A stretch of DNA of 64,000 bases from an uncultured Clostridia bacterium (GTDB lineage Bacteria > Bacillota > Clostridia > UBA1381): positions 29,704-93,703 of the forward strand of contig CANQJC010000004.1 of assembly GCA_947624165.1 (NCBI GenBank), written 5' to 3'. Position 1 is the stretch's first letter; each line of letters starts with the position of its first letter. A program made the translations under genes and the position numbers. Positions 18,331 through 26,714 of the stretch are shown here, one piece after another. The notes beneath the pieces are model-generated. The model did not search any database, had not been told where the DNA came from, and was given only the letters and a program-made list of their open reading frames with translations.

Positions 18331-18336
18331 TAAAAT
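18308..18336 (+). promoter_or_regulatory. Promoter of yebC
   Basis: TTGAAA (18308-18313), 17-base spacer, TAAAAT (18331-18336), overlapping the acyltransferase stop codon. Confidence 0.7.
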
Positions 18337-18372
18337 AATCAGGATATGAACAAATAAAAAGGAGTTTTAATT

Positions 18373-19104
18373 ATGTCAGGACATTCAAAATGGAGTACGA
18401 TCAAACGTAAAAAGGGCGCGAACGACGCGCAGAGAGCGAAGATATTCACAAAAATAGCGCGTGAAATAATCGTTGCGGTAAAGTCGGGCGGTCCCGACCC
18501 GGACAACAATTCGAGCCTGAAGGACGCTATCGCGAAGGCGCGTTCGAACAATATGCCCAACGACAACATAAACAGAACGATAAAGAAAGCCGCGGGCGAT
18601 ACGGAAAGCGACAACTACGAAAGCATCACATACGAGGGATACGGTCCCGCCGGCGTCGCGGTAATAGTGGACGCGCTGACCGACAACAGGAACAGAACGG
18701 CGGCGGACGTGCGCCATGCGTTCGACAAGAACGGCGGCAACATGGGTCAGACGGGCTGCGTAAGCTTTATGTTTGACCGCAAGGGTGTTATCATCATCGA
18801 GAATGACAATATAGACGAGGAAGAAATAACGATGGACGCGCTCGAAGCCGGAGCGGACGATGTGGACGCAGACGACGAGGTTATCGAGATAACGACCGAA
18901 CCCGCCGATATGGGCGCGGTGCGCGACGCGCTCGCGGAAAAGTATACGATTTCTTCCGCCGAGGTAAGCATGGTTCCTCAGACCATGACCCAGCTTACCG
19001 ACGAAGCTCAGATCGCTTCGATGACCAGACTTCTCGATATGCTTGAAGATAACGACGACGTTCAGAACGTATATCATAACTGGGATATGCCCGACGAAGA
19101 ATAA
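18373..19104 (+). CDS. yebC: YebC/PmpR family protein (TACO1-like)
   Basis: YebC-type proteins were named as transcription regulators; recent work on the family also shows a role in translating proline-rich stretches. The 243-residue product is full length, beginning with the invariant [15 protein letters not shown] and continuing with the three-domain pattern ([40 protein letters not shown]). It is highly conserved and confidently identified, though its precise target here is not inferable. AAGGAG before ATG. A small membrane protein follows 37 bases later and probably shares the transcript. Confidence 0.95.
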   Translation: MSGHSKWSTIKRKKGANDAQRAKIFTKIAREIIVAVKSGGPDPDNNSSLKDAIAKARSNNMPNDNINRTIKKAAGDTESDNYESITYEGYGPAGVAVIVDALTDNRNRTAADVRHAFDKNGGNMGQTGCVSFMFDRKGVIIIENDNIDEEEITMDALEAGADDVDADDEVIEITTEPADMGAVRDALAEKYTISSAEVSMVPQTMTQLTDEAQIASMTRLLDMLEDNDDVQNVYHNWDMPDEE

Positions 19105-19141
19105 AAGCGTTTGCGCCGCATAAGGAACGGAAAGGAAGAAA

Positions 19142-19444
19142 ATGAACAAACAAATTATAAAGCTTCTGCAAAATACATGGGGACTGCTTGTGTTCGCGCT
19201 GCTCAGCGGCTGCGCCTATTATGCCGTCGTCCTGAAATTTATTTACGCGAACACGAACGCGGGAGGAAATCTGCTGGGATTTTTCTTTTTGCCGCTGATA
19301 GTATGCGGTGCCGCGCTCGTGATCATAAAACTTGTGAAGCAATGCATGGAAAACGGCCGCGAAGGCGCGGCTGCGGCGATATTCTGGGCGCACGCTGCGT
19401 TTATCGTAATTGCCGCCGTGACTGCGGCTTCGATGTTTGTTTAA
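19142..19444 (+). CDS. Small three-helix membrane protein, unknown function
   Basis: This is a 100-residue protein with three hydrophobic helices (about 14-35, 43-62, 76-98) separated by short charged loops. No family is recognised. It has a good ribosome site (GGAAAGGAAG) and follows yebC closely, ending at a terminator, so it is likely the second gene of that transcript. Coding potential is supported by the position between a real gene and a terminator and by clean membrane-protein composition. Confidence 0.65.
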   Translation: MNKQIIKLLQNTWGLLVFALLSGCAYYAVVLKFIYANTNAGGNLLGFFFLPLIVCGAALVIIKLVKQCMENGREGAAAAIFWAHAAFIVIAAVTAASMFV

Positions 19445-19445
19445 T

Positions 19446-19471
19446 AAAAAAACGGCTTAACGCCGTTTTTA
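19446..19471. terminator. Bidirectional terminator
   Basis: Stem AAAAACGGC/GCCGTTTTT, loop TTAAC, between the small membrane protein and the convergent ABC exporter. Confidence 0.85.
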
Positions 19472-19479
19472 TTTTGCTT

Positions 19480-21243
19480 TTAAAGTGAAGAATACATACT
19501 GTACAGCTCGTAATACAAGCCTCCTTTTTCGATAAGCTCCTTGTGAGAGCCCTGCTCCTCGATACCGTTTTCGGTAAGAACGAGGATCACATTGGCGTTG
19601 CGGATAGTCGTCAGCCTGTGCGCGATTGTAAAGACGGTCCTTCCCTTAGCGAGCTTCTCCAGCGATTCCTGAACAAGCCGCTCGCTTTCGTTGTCGAGCG
19701 CGCTCGTCGCTTCGTCAAGTATGAGTATAGGCGGGTTTTTCAGGAATACGCGCGCTATACTGATGCGCTGTTTCTGACCGCCGGACAGCTTGACGCCGCG
19801 TTCGCCCACGTATGTATCGTAGCCGTGTTCGAGTGCCGTTATAAATCCGTGCGCTCCGGCAAGCTTTGCAGCTTCGATAACGGCTTCGCGGCTCGCGCCG
19901 GGCATGCCGTACGAGATGTTTTCATATACGGTGCCGGAAAAGAGGTATACGTCCTGCTGTACCACGCCTATCGAATCGCGCAGCGATTTAAGCGTCACGT
20001 CGCGTATGTCGACGCCGTCGATGAGTATGCGTCCCTCCGTCACGTCGTAAAAGCGCGGGATCAGATTGCAAAGCGTGGTTTTACCGCCGCCGGACGGACC
20101 GACCAGCGCGATGCTGTCACCTTTGTTTATCTTGAGATTTATGTGCGAAAGCACTTCGGACTTGTCGCCGCTGTAATGGAATCCAACGTTGTCGAACGTG
20201 ATATCGCCGCGCACGTTTTTCAGCTCCTTCGCGTCCTCTTTTTCCGTTATGTCGGCGGGCGAATCCATGATCTCAAGAAATCTTTCTATGCCCGTCATAC
20301 CGCGCTGGAACTGTTCTGTAAACTGTATAATGGTGCGCAGCGTGGCGAGCAGCGTGCTCACATACAGTAAATAAGCCGTCAAATCGGCGGGATTTATTTT
20401 GCCGTTTATCATAAATATCGCGCCCGCAACGACGACAATAAGATACATTACGCCTTCGAACGCTCTGTTTGAGGTTTGGAAGCCCGCCATATAAAAATAG
20501 CCGAGCTTTTTTGTGTCGAGGAATTTTGCGTTTCCGTCCTCAAATTTTTCCGCTTCGATGTCCTCGTTTGCGAATGACTTCACGACGCGTATACCCAGAA
20601 GCGAATCCTCTACCTGTGAATTTATTTCGCCTATTTGATTACGCTGCCGCTTAAAGGCGCGCCGCATACGCGTATTGAAGAATTTTACAAATACGAATAT
20701 AAGCGGGAGCGACGCGAACATTATAATCGTAAGAGGTACATTGACGCCGCACAGGATTATAAACGACGCTATTATTTTAACTCCGGCTATAAAAAATTCT
20801 TCGGGACAGTGGTGCGCAAATTCCGTTATATCAAATAAATCGCTCGTGATCCTCGCCATGATCTGACCAACCTTGTGGTCGGAATAATACGAGTGAGAGA
20901 GCGTTTCGAGATGCGCGAACAAATCCCGCCGCATATCCGTTTCTATTTTCGCGCCCATAACGTGTCCGTTGTCCGCCATATAGAAATTCGCCGCCGAATC
21001 TATAATACGCAGCACAAGATAGAAAAGACCGATCTTCAGTATCAGTCCCACCGTAAGCGAAGCGATATCGTTTATACCCATATCGGTTATGTACCGCACG
21101 AGCATTGGGAAAACAAGCTCGCAGAGCGTTGTGAGCGACGCGCATATTAGATCGAGCGCGAGTATCCCTTTATATTTTTTAAAATACGGAATAAACCTTT
21201 TTATAAGGTATCCCATTTTCATCTGTTTTTCTTCACGTACCAT
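19480..21243 (-). CDS. ABC transporter half-exporter (fused permease and ATPase)
   Basis: This is an exporter of the MsbA/LmrA type that works as a dimer, moving lipids, drugs or peptides outward. About six membrane helices (residues ~15-310) are followed by an ABC domain with Walker A GPSGGGKT, signature LSGGQKQR and Walker B ILILDEATSAL. Substrate is unknown. The start is uncertain: the longest frame begins with GTG at 21285 only ~8 bases after the predicted transcription start, which leaves no room for a ribosome site, so ATG 21243 or ATG 21222 is more likely. It diverges from a MATE exporter. Confidence 0.88.
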   Translation of the reverse strand: MVREEKQMKMGYLIKRFIPYFKKYKGILALDLICASLTTLCELVFPMLVRYITDMGINDIASLTVGLILKIGLFYLVLRIIDSAANFYMADNGHVMGAKIETDMRRDLFAHLETLSHSYYSDHKVGQIMARITSDLFDITEFAHHCPEEFFIAGVKIIASFIILCGVNVPLTIIMFASLPLIFVFVKFFNTRMRRAFKRQRNQIGEINSQVEDSLLGIRVVKSFANEDIEAEKFEDGNAKFLDTKKLGYFYMAGFQTSNRAFEGVMYLIVVVAGAIFMINGKINPADLTAYLLYVSTLLATLRTIIQFTEQFQRGMTGIERFLEIMDSPADITEKEDAKELKNVRGDITFDNVGFHYSGDKSEVLSHINLKINKGDSIALVGPSGGGKTTLCNLIPRFYDVTEGRILIDGVDIRDVTLKSLRDSIGVVQQDVYLFSGTVYENISYGMPGASREAVIEAAKLAGAHGFITALEHGYDTYVGERGVKLSGGQKQRISIARVFLKNPPILILDEATSALDNESERLVQESLEKLAKGRTVFTIAHRLTTIRNANVILVLTENGIEEQGSHKELIEKGGLYYELYSMYSSL

Positions 21244-21299
21244 AGCAAAATACCCTAAGGCGCGTTTGCGTCCTTCCTTTACCACAATGTCTTGTTAAT

Positions 21300-21328
21300 A
21301 TTTTATAATAATAAAAAAGTAAAGTCAA
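21300..21328 (-). promoter_or_regulatory. Promoter of the ABC exporter
   Basis: Minus strand: TTGACT (21323-21328), 17-base spacer, TAAAAT (21300-21305). Confidence 0.7.
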
Positions 21329-21350
21329 TATAAAATATAAAGTATTCCTA

Positions 21351-21379
21351 TTGAAATACCATTCTTCTTATTATATAAT
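21351..21379 (+). promoter_or_regulatory. Promoter of the MATE exporter
   Basis: TTGAAA (21351-21356), 17-base spacer, perfect TATAAT (21374-21379). Only 22 bases separate it from the divergent -35 box of the ABC gene, so one bound regulator could affect both. Confidence 0.75.
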
Positions 21380-21405
21380 ACAGTCCGAGAGGTGTATATT
21401 TAAAA

Positions 21406-22776
21406 ATGGAAGAAATAAGAGAAAACAAAATGGGCGTTATGCCCATAAACAGACTGCTTATAACCATGTCGCTGCCAATGGTCATATCAATGCTCGTGCA
21501 GGCTTTGTATAATGTTGTTGACAGCGTCTTTGTTTCAAGACTTTCGGAGAACGCTCTTACCGCCGTGTCAATGGCGTTCCCCATGCAGAATCTTATGATT
21601 GCGGTAGCGTCCGGACTTGGTGTCGGCATGAACGCGCTTTTGTCAAGGTCGCTCGGCGAAAAGAATTTCAAAGCGGCGAACAAAGCGGCGATGAACGGTC
21701 TTTTCCTTGAGATAATCGGTTACGTTGTTTTTTTGCTTATAGGGATTTTTGTGACGAGACTGTATTTTGTCGCTCAGGCGGGAAACGGCGAAATAACCGA
21801 TTTGGGAGTTGCGTATACAAGAGTATGTCTTATCATGTCCTTCGGCATATTTATGCAGTTTACCTTTGAACGTATGCTTCAGTCCACGGGACGGACGTTC
21901 TTAACTATGATAACGCAGACGACAGGAGCCTTGATAAACATTATCTTAGACCCCATACTGATATTCGGGTTGTTCGGAATGCCGAAATTAGGCGTTGCCG
22001 GAGCCGCGTGGGCGACCGTTACGGGTCAGATAATCGCGGCGGTGCTCGCGCTTATCCTTAATATCAAGAAAAATCCCGATGTGACGATAAAGGTAAAGGG
22101 ATTCAAGCCCGAGAGCAAGTATGTCAAAATAATTCTTTCGGTGGGTATCCCGTCCATCATAATGGCTTCCGTCGGCTCGGTGATGACGTTCGGAATGAAC
22201 AAAATACTGATTGCCTTTTCATCAACCGCCGTCGCTGTATTCGGCGTATATTTCAAGCTCAACAGCTTTATCTTTATGCCGGTATTCGGGCTTAACAACG
22301 GCATGGTTCCGATCGTGTCCTACAATTACGGCGCGCGCAAGAAGACGCGTATGACGAAAACGATCAAATTTGCGGTAGTATACGCCGTTGCGATAATGAT
22401 TATCGGACTTATCATGTTCCAAACGATACCCGATACGCTGCTGCGCTTCTTCGACGCGTCCGACAATATGCTTGAAATAGGCATACCCGCGCTTCGGATA
22501 ATAAGTCTCAGTTTCGCGTTTGCCGGAGTATGTATAGTGCTTTCGTCATGCTTCCAGGCACTCGGACACGGATTTTTGAGCATGTTCGTATCTATAACGC
22601 GTCAGCTTATAGTTCTTCTGCCGTCGGCATACATCCTGTCAAAGATAGGCGGGCTTCACGCGGTATGGTGGTCGTATAACATAGCGGAGATATTCTCCCT
22701 CGCTCTGAGCCTTATCTTCTATCGTTATATATATTATAAGATAATTAAACCGCTCGAAATGCCGCAATTGGAGTAA
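21406..22776 (+). CDS. MATE family multidrug efflux protein
   Basis: This is a cation-coupled exporter of the multi-antimicrobial extrusion family (DinF/NorM superfamily). The 456-residue protein has twelve hydrophobic segments arranged as two six-helix halves; the N-terminal half has the family pattern NRLLITMSLPMVISMLVQAL and VDSVFVSRLSENALTAVS, and the second half VFGLNNGMVPIVSYNYGARK. Drug, flavin or other substrates cannot be separated by sequence. It is preceded by its own strong promoter and divergent from the ABC exporter. Confidence 0.92.
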   Translation: MEEIRENKMGVMPINRLLITMSLPMVISMLVQALYNVVDSVFVSRLSENALTAVSMAFPMQNLMIAVASGLGVGMNALLSRSLGEKNFKAANKAAMNGLFLEIIGYVVFLLIGIFVTRLYFVAQAGNGEITDLGVAYTRVCLIMSFGIFMQFTFERMLQSTGRTFLTMITQTTGALINIILDPILIFGLFGMPKLGVAGAAWATVTGQIIAAVLALILNIKKNPDVTIKVKGFKPESKYVKIILSVGIPSIIMASVGSVMTFGMNKILIAFSSTAVAVFGVYFKLNSFIFMPVFGLNNGMVPIVSYNYGARKKTRMTKTIKFAVVYAVAIMIIGLIMFQTIPDTLLRFFDASDNMLEIGIPALRIISLSFAFAGVCIVLSSCFQALGHGFLSMFVSITRQLIVLLPSAYILSKIGGLHAVWWSYNIAEIFSLALSLIFYRYIYYKIIKPLEMPQLE

Positions 22777-22821
22777 ATGTCCGATATGCGGCGCATCGAG
22801 TGAAAAATTTATATCTTATAC

Positions 22822-22850
22822 TTGACTTTTGATTGAAGATGTGTTAAAAT
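22822..22850 (+). promoter_or_regulatory. Promoter of tRNA-Ser
   Basis: TTGACT (22822-22827), 17-base spacer, TAAAAT (22845-22850), 16 bases before the tRNA. Confidence 0.75.
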
Positions 22851-22865
22851 ACAATGGTGCTGTTC

Positions 22866-22956
22866 GGAAGAGTATCGAAGTGGTTATAACGGCCCGCACT
22901 CGAAATGCGGTGTACCCTAACGGGTACCGTGGGTTCGAATCCCACCTCTTCCGCCA
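22866..22956 (+). tRNA. tRNA-Ser (anticodon CGA)
   Basis: A 91-base cloverleaf with 7-bp acceptor stem GGAAGAG/CTCTTCC, encoded CCA end, anticodon CGA in the loop CTCGAAA, a long variable arm (class II) and T-arm GGGTTCGAATCCC. CGA decodes UCG serine codons. Its own promoter precedes it and a strong terminator follows. Confidence 0.96.
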
Positions 22957-22960
22957 GAAT

Positions 22961-23008
22961 AAAAACCGCGTAAATGCTTAGGAAATAAAGCGTTTACGCG
23001 GTTTTTTC
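22961..23008 (+). terminator. Terminator of tRNA-Ser
   Basis: Long near-perfect stem (arms 22961-22979 and 22988-23007) ending in a T-rich run. Confidence 0.88.
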
Positions 23009-23087
23009 TTGTTTTTGATGTCTGCAAATTGTGGTAAATTATTGCAAATTATTGCACAAAATTATTAGTCAGACGTGTAAAAGTTAG

Positions 23088-23250
23088 TCAAATGTTAGTC
23101 AAATTTTCGGCTGTGTAGGCGTTTAATTTATTCGCGGTATCGTGCATACGATTAGCGCGGATATGCGTGTAAATGTTTTGTGTGACCGTTCGTTATATCA
23201 CTGTGTCCCATTAAATGTTGCGCGTCCTTAACTCCGTATATCCTTTATCA
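23088..23250 (-). pseudogene. Tyrosine recombinase (phage-type integrase) C-terminal remnant
   Basis: Translated on the minus strand this stretch gives the end of a tyrosine recombinase: YGVKDAQHLMGHSDIT, then after a one-base frameshift (about 23187-23191) VTQNIYTHIRANRMHDTANK and a stop at 23088-23090. The HxxH-like MGHSDIT box and the tyrosine in YTHI are the classic C-terminal catalytic features. A second frame change occurs near 23235, and nothing of the N-terminal domain survives. The remnant lies 130 bases from the 3' end of tRNA-Ser, the usual integration site for such enzymes, so it is probably the scar of a lost element. A repeated AAATTATTGC occurs at 23036-23057. Confidence 0.8.
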
Positions 23251-23260
23251 AATGCGAATT

Positions 23261-25375
23261 TTAAGTCTCTTCTGAGGGAGGAACGTTTTCATTCTCTTGA
23301 CGCGACAGTATTTTCGATGTACATAAAGGCGTTATATCATCGTGCCAAGCGAATATTTTATAAACCGTGCCGTCGCCGCAGGCTATGTTGTCCTCGGCGG
23401 TAAATTCAAACGTACCGTCCGTATTGCTTTTCAGACCCGACAGCAAGCCGTCGTTATATACAGCGATAATGTATTTAAACGTCTGATAAGCGGGATCCGC
23501 GCCTTTGATTTCAGCCGTTACCGCGCCGGTAAGCAAACCGTTTTCATCTGCGGCGAGCGTATTCGCGCCGTCCTCGACGCTTATCTCCGCTTCGGCGGTT
23601 ACGGCGTAAAGCTCCAGTTCGTCCTCCGTGACAGCGTCGTTTTCAAAATCCCACAGCGTTTCTGCTTCAAGAGATTCCTTCCAGCCGGTTACGATATATC
23701 CGTATTTAACGTAATCGGGTATTTCGGATATCGTTCTGTTTCTCGGAACGACCACAGATTTTATAAGCGTTTTGTTCTCTTCGCCCTCCGTACCTTCCGC
23801 GTCCTCGGCGTCGTAGAAGTTGACCGTACAGGGATCTATTATTTTCGAGTGGATCTCATTGTTCACAAACGATACCTCGAAATTTTCCACAACAATATCC
23901 GCGCTTTCGTAGTTAAGAACGCTTGACGCGTCCGTTCCGAAAAGACAGTTTAAGTTTTCACTTTCCTCCGGCTCGTATGTGAGCACCTCGGTCGCTTCGA
24001 TCGGCTGCTGTGCCGGATCGATACAGTATATTTTCCGGGGCGAGTTGAAATACAGTTTGCCGCCGTACATGCTTAAACCGCCGTGGTAGCCGGACACGTA
24101 CAAGCGAGACCCCGATGTTTCACGGTCAATGTACCATACTCCGTCGTCGATCGAATAAATTTCCTCTGTATTCGTTTCCAAATCCGCGCCGCATTTGTAT
24201 ATTACGGAACGTATTTCCTCAGAGTCAAACGCCGCGTAATATCTGTCTTTTTTATTGAATATAATCGCGGTCGATATATTTCCGCGCTTCCATTCGCGCG
24301 TCGTCTCACCGTTTTCGTCCGTGACCGTCTTCCATACGGCGTGCCACTCCTTGCCTTCGTATGCGTCGCCGAAGCTTCTCGGCTCGTTTTCGTCGGTCGC
24401 TTCGGTGATATATCCGTCTTTGTGGGTACCGCCGCCGAGCAGCTCGTCTTGTGTGACGAGGAAGAAGTCGTGAGGAACAACGCCCAGCTCATCGCTGTCG
24501 TCCTGCGTCGTATCAACATAATACCACTCGCCGCCGATTTTAACTGCGGACCATTCGTGCGCATCGGTATCGCTGTAAACGTTTACACATTCCATTCCCA
24601 TGGCGTTAAGCAGGTATTTATACGCGTTCGAGTAGCCCTGGCATACCGTGTAGTGATCGAGAAGCGCGGCGGTAAGTCTGCGATCCGCTTTTGCTTGTTC
24701 TTCTTTGTCGTGAGAAGTTCCGCGCGGGTCGTAGGTAACGGTTTTTACAAGATAATCATGTACCCATAACGCTCTGTCAAAATCAGCCTGCGCTCTTTCT
24801 TCGGGGGACCCCTCCGTACCCTCGGGGTCAACGCCGTCCGCGCTCATTTGTTCGAATATAGCTTCGACAGTTTTGTCGAGCTTCCGCTGCGTGGCTTCTA
24901 TACCCTCCTCGCTGTCGTTCATCTCAAGCATGAACGAGTACAACCTGTTCGTCGTTGTGCTTCTGACAGTTATACGCTGACCCAAATAAAAATATTCCGG
25001 CGTATCGGATAAAAGATTTATGATTATACCGTGCGCCGCTTCGGCTCTCGCCGTAAACTCGCTGCGCGTCTCAGGATCATTGTAAGCTTCAATGGTAACT
25101 TGGTCGGGTATTTTTATTTCTATGTATTTTTCCGCTTGATCCATATTTTCGGGATGTACGCGGTTTTCTATCGCGTTCGCCGCCTCCGCGGCGATCAGAT
25201 CCGCTTCCTCCGCCGTCAAGGTGTTTTCACCGTTGCCTATTATGCTTTCTACCGGCGTAGCGGTAAGCTCCATTCCGTTGTCCGGCGTGTCGCTTCCGTG
25301 ATTCATATCGGCGTACGCTATATTACATGACGCGATGATCGTTACAGCCGTAAGCATACATATCAGTTTTTTCAT
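23261..25375 (-). CDS. Secreted transglutaminase-like (cysteine protease fold) protein
   Basis: This is an exported protein with a transglutaminase-type core, a fold used in bacteria for peptide or wall cleavage and cross-linking. About 704 residues: signal peptide (about 1-22, ending AYA), a helical region, then the core with Cys245 in YTVCQGYSNA, His273 in DAHEWSAVKI and Asp288 in YYVDTTQDD. A long C-terminal region follows, including a segment like the Listeria-Bacteroides (InlB-type) repeat (YGYIVTGWKESLEAETLWDF, near 590-620). No anchor signal is visible. ATG 25375 is chosen because GGAGG sits 8 bases before it; the longer frame begins with TTG inside the ribosome site. Its 3' end abuts the integrase remnant. 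Confidence 0.82.
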   Translation of the reverse strand: MKKLICMLTAVTIIASCNIAYADMNHGSDTPDNGMELTATPVESIIGNGENTLTAEEADLIAAEAANAIENRVHPENMDQAEKYIEIKIPDQVTIEAYNDPETRSEFTARAEAAHGIIINLLSDTPEYFYLGQRITVRSTTTNRLYSFMLEMNDSEEGIEATQRKLDKTVEAIFEQMSADGVDPEGTEGSPEERAQADFDRALWVHDYLVKTVTYDPRGTSHDKEEQAKADRRLTAALLDHYTVCQGYSNAYKYLLNAMGMECVNVYSDTDAHEWSAVKIGGEWYYVDTTQDDSDELGVVPHDFFLVTQDELLGGGTHKDGYITEATDENEPRSFGDAYEGKEWHAVWKTVTDENGETTREWKRGNISTAIIFNKKDRYYAAFDSEEIRSVIYKCGADLETNTEEIYSIDDGVWYIDRETSGSRLYVSGYHGGLSMYGGKLYFNSPRKIYCIDPAQQPIEATEVLTYEPEESENLNCLFGTDASSVLNYESADIVVENFEVSFVNNEIHSKIIDPCTVNFYDAEDAEGTEGEENKTLIKSVVVPRNRTISEIPDYVKYGYIVTGWKESLEAETLWDFENDAVTEDELELYAVTAEAEISVEDGANTLAADENGLLTGAVTAEIKGADPAYQTFKYIIAVYNDGLLSGLKSNTDGTFEFTAEDNIACGDGTVYKIFAWHDDITPLCTSKILSRQENENVPPSEET

Positions 25376-25400
25376 ACTATGAACCTCCAATCTGCCGCCC

Positions 25401-25468
25401 GTGAAAAAACCGTTTTTTCACGCGGCGTACACGATAATTATTATATACCAATTATACATTCAAGTCAA
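25401..25468 (-). promoter_or_regulatory. Promoter and leader hairpin of the transglutaminase gene
   Basis: Minus strand: TTGACT (25463-25468), 17-base spacer, TATAAT (25440-25445). A hairpin CGTGAAAAAAC/GTTTTTTCACG lies in the leader at about 25401-25423, just ahead of the ribosome site. Confidence 0.68.
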
Positions 25469-25480
25469 TATTATTTCATA

Positions 25481-25504
25481 AAAACCGCGTGAAACGCAGC
25501 TTTG
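25481..25504 (-). terminator. Possible terminator of the MBOAT-DHHW operon
   Basis: Minus strand: short stem TGCGT/ACGCG with a three-base loop followed by TTTTT. Weak stem; position after the DHHW stop fits. Confidence 0.45.
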
Positions 25505-25518
25505 GCGACGTTTTTTCA

Positions 25519-26700
25519 TTACATTTTTTTGAGAATATCGCAATAATCGGCAAAGTTGGTCGTGAATATGTAATTCAAAATCAGCACATCGTCGGGCGAG
25601 TACGTATCCATGATATAGTCGAAGCCGCCCTTATATATACGCGGATCGACGAGGATAACTTTATTGTAGCTCTGTATGAGCCACGGCGCGAGGACGTTCG
25701 CATACGATTCTTTGATCACGGCGATCGTGCCGCCGTCGGGGTTTGCGTCGTTGACCATTTCCACGACCGCGTGATCGCTGCCGAAGAAAAACTGATACGT
25801 GGCTTTGGTACGGTCGTACATCGTACCCTTATACGGAGAGGGAACGTTATTCTTGTCAAAGCTGTACATTGTGATTTTGAGCTTGTTTTCAGGGTCGGTG
25901 TCATACCATTGTATAGTGTCGGGCAAAACGCTGAAATCGGAGGAATCCGTACGATCGTACAGATAACCGAGCACATTCGGTATATCGTTCACTTCGAAAG
26001 CCGCTTTGTCGGCGGCTTTTGCGCCCGTTATCTTCATCATCTCGCGGTACGCGTAGTACGCTCCCAGCTGCGTCCAGTGGTGATCCGTATGAAAATATAC
26101 ATATTCGTCCGCGTGCGGCTCGATCGCGCCGTATGCGTCGATCGTTTTTATTCGTCCGTCAAGCTTTTCGTATATTGAATTTATCGCGTCCTCCTGATCG
26201 TCCTGAAGATTTTTGTATACGGGGTCTTTGAAGGCGAGCTGTGTCGGAACGACCATGCTGTAAATGTTTACGTCTTCGGGCAGAGTACGCGCAAAATGAT
26301 TTACTGCGTCCGCGTAATTTTTTTCCTGCTCGGTATTGCGCATAAACATTTCCATAACGGAACCGTCGGCGACGAGCAGATTTTGCTTCTGCGTCGTGCC
26401 TGTGCCGATGTCCTTTGTGGTAGATATTATTTTCCCCGTATCGGGAGTAAAGCCCTTGGCTCGTTCCGCGCGCTTGTTCGCTTCCAGGAAAACGGAACGG
26501 AACGCCGCGCTGTCGCCCAGAAAGCTTTCAAACGATGAGGTAAATTCGCCGGAGAATACCGTGTCGGCGTTAAAATCGCTTATCTGCGACATCGTTCTGT
26601 TTTCACTCTCAAAGCTCGCTTTATCCGCAGGCATAAGAAGCACGAATATAAACGATGCGCACATGAGCGCGAAAACGCCGATTACAAGCTTGTTTTTCAT
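25519..26700 (-). CDS. DHHW-family protein, AlgJ-like partner of MBOAT acyltransferase
   Basis: This is an exported protein of the DHHW family (PF14286), related to AlgJ/AlgX enzymes that help acetylate exopolysaccharides outside the membrane. The ~393-residue product has an N-terminal membrane helix (about 5-25) and, near residue 205, the signature HTDHHWTQLGAYYAY, holding the Asp-His catalytic pair of an SGNH-like hydrolase. It lies 14 bases downstream of the MBOAT gene, the standard pairing in which MBOAT passes acyl groups across the membrane and the DHHW protein transfers them. ATG 26700 has GGAGG 8 bases before it; the GTG nine bases upstream lies in the ribosome site. Confidence 0.88.
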   Translation of the reverse strand: MKNKLVIGVFALMCASFIFVLLMPADKASFESENRTMSQISDFNADTVFSGEFTSSFESFLGDSAAFRSVFLEANKRAERAKGFTPDTGKIISTTKDIGTGTTQKQNLLVADGSVMEMFMRNTEQEKNYADAVNHFARTLPEDVNIYSMVVPTQLAFKDPVYKNLQDDQEDAINSIYEKLDGRIKTIDAYGAIEPHADEYVYFHTDHHWTQLGAYYAYREMMKITGAKAADKAAFEVNDIPNVLGYLYDRTDSSDFSVLPDTIQWYDTDPENKLKITMYSFDKNNVPSPYKGTMYDRTKATYQFFFGSDHAVVEMVNDANPDGGTIAVIKESYANVLAPWLIQSYNKVILVDPRIYKGGFDYIMDTYSPDDVLILNYIFTTNFADYCDILKKM

Positions 26701-26714
26701 GCGTGTCACCTCCG

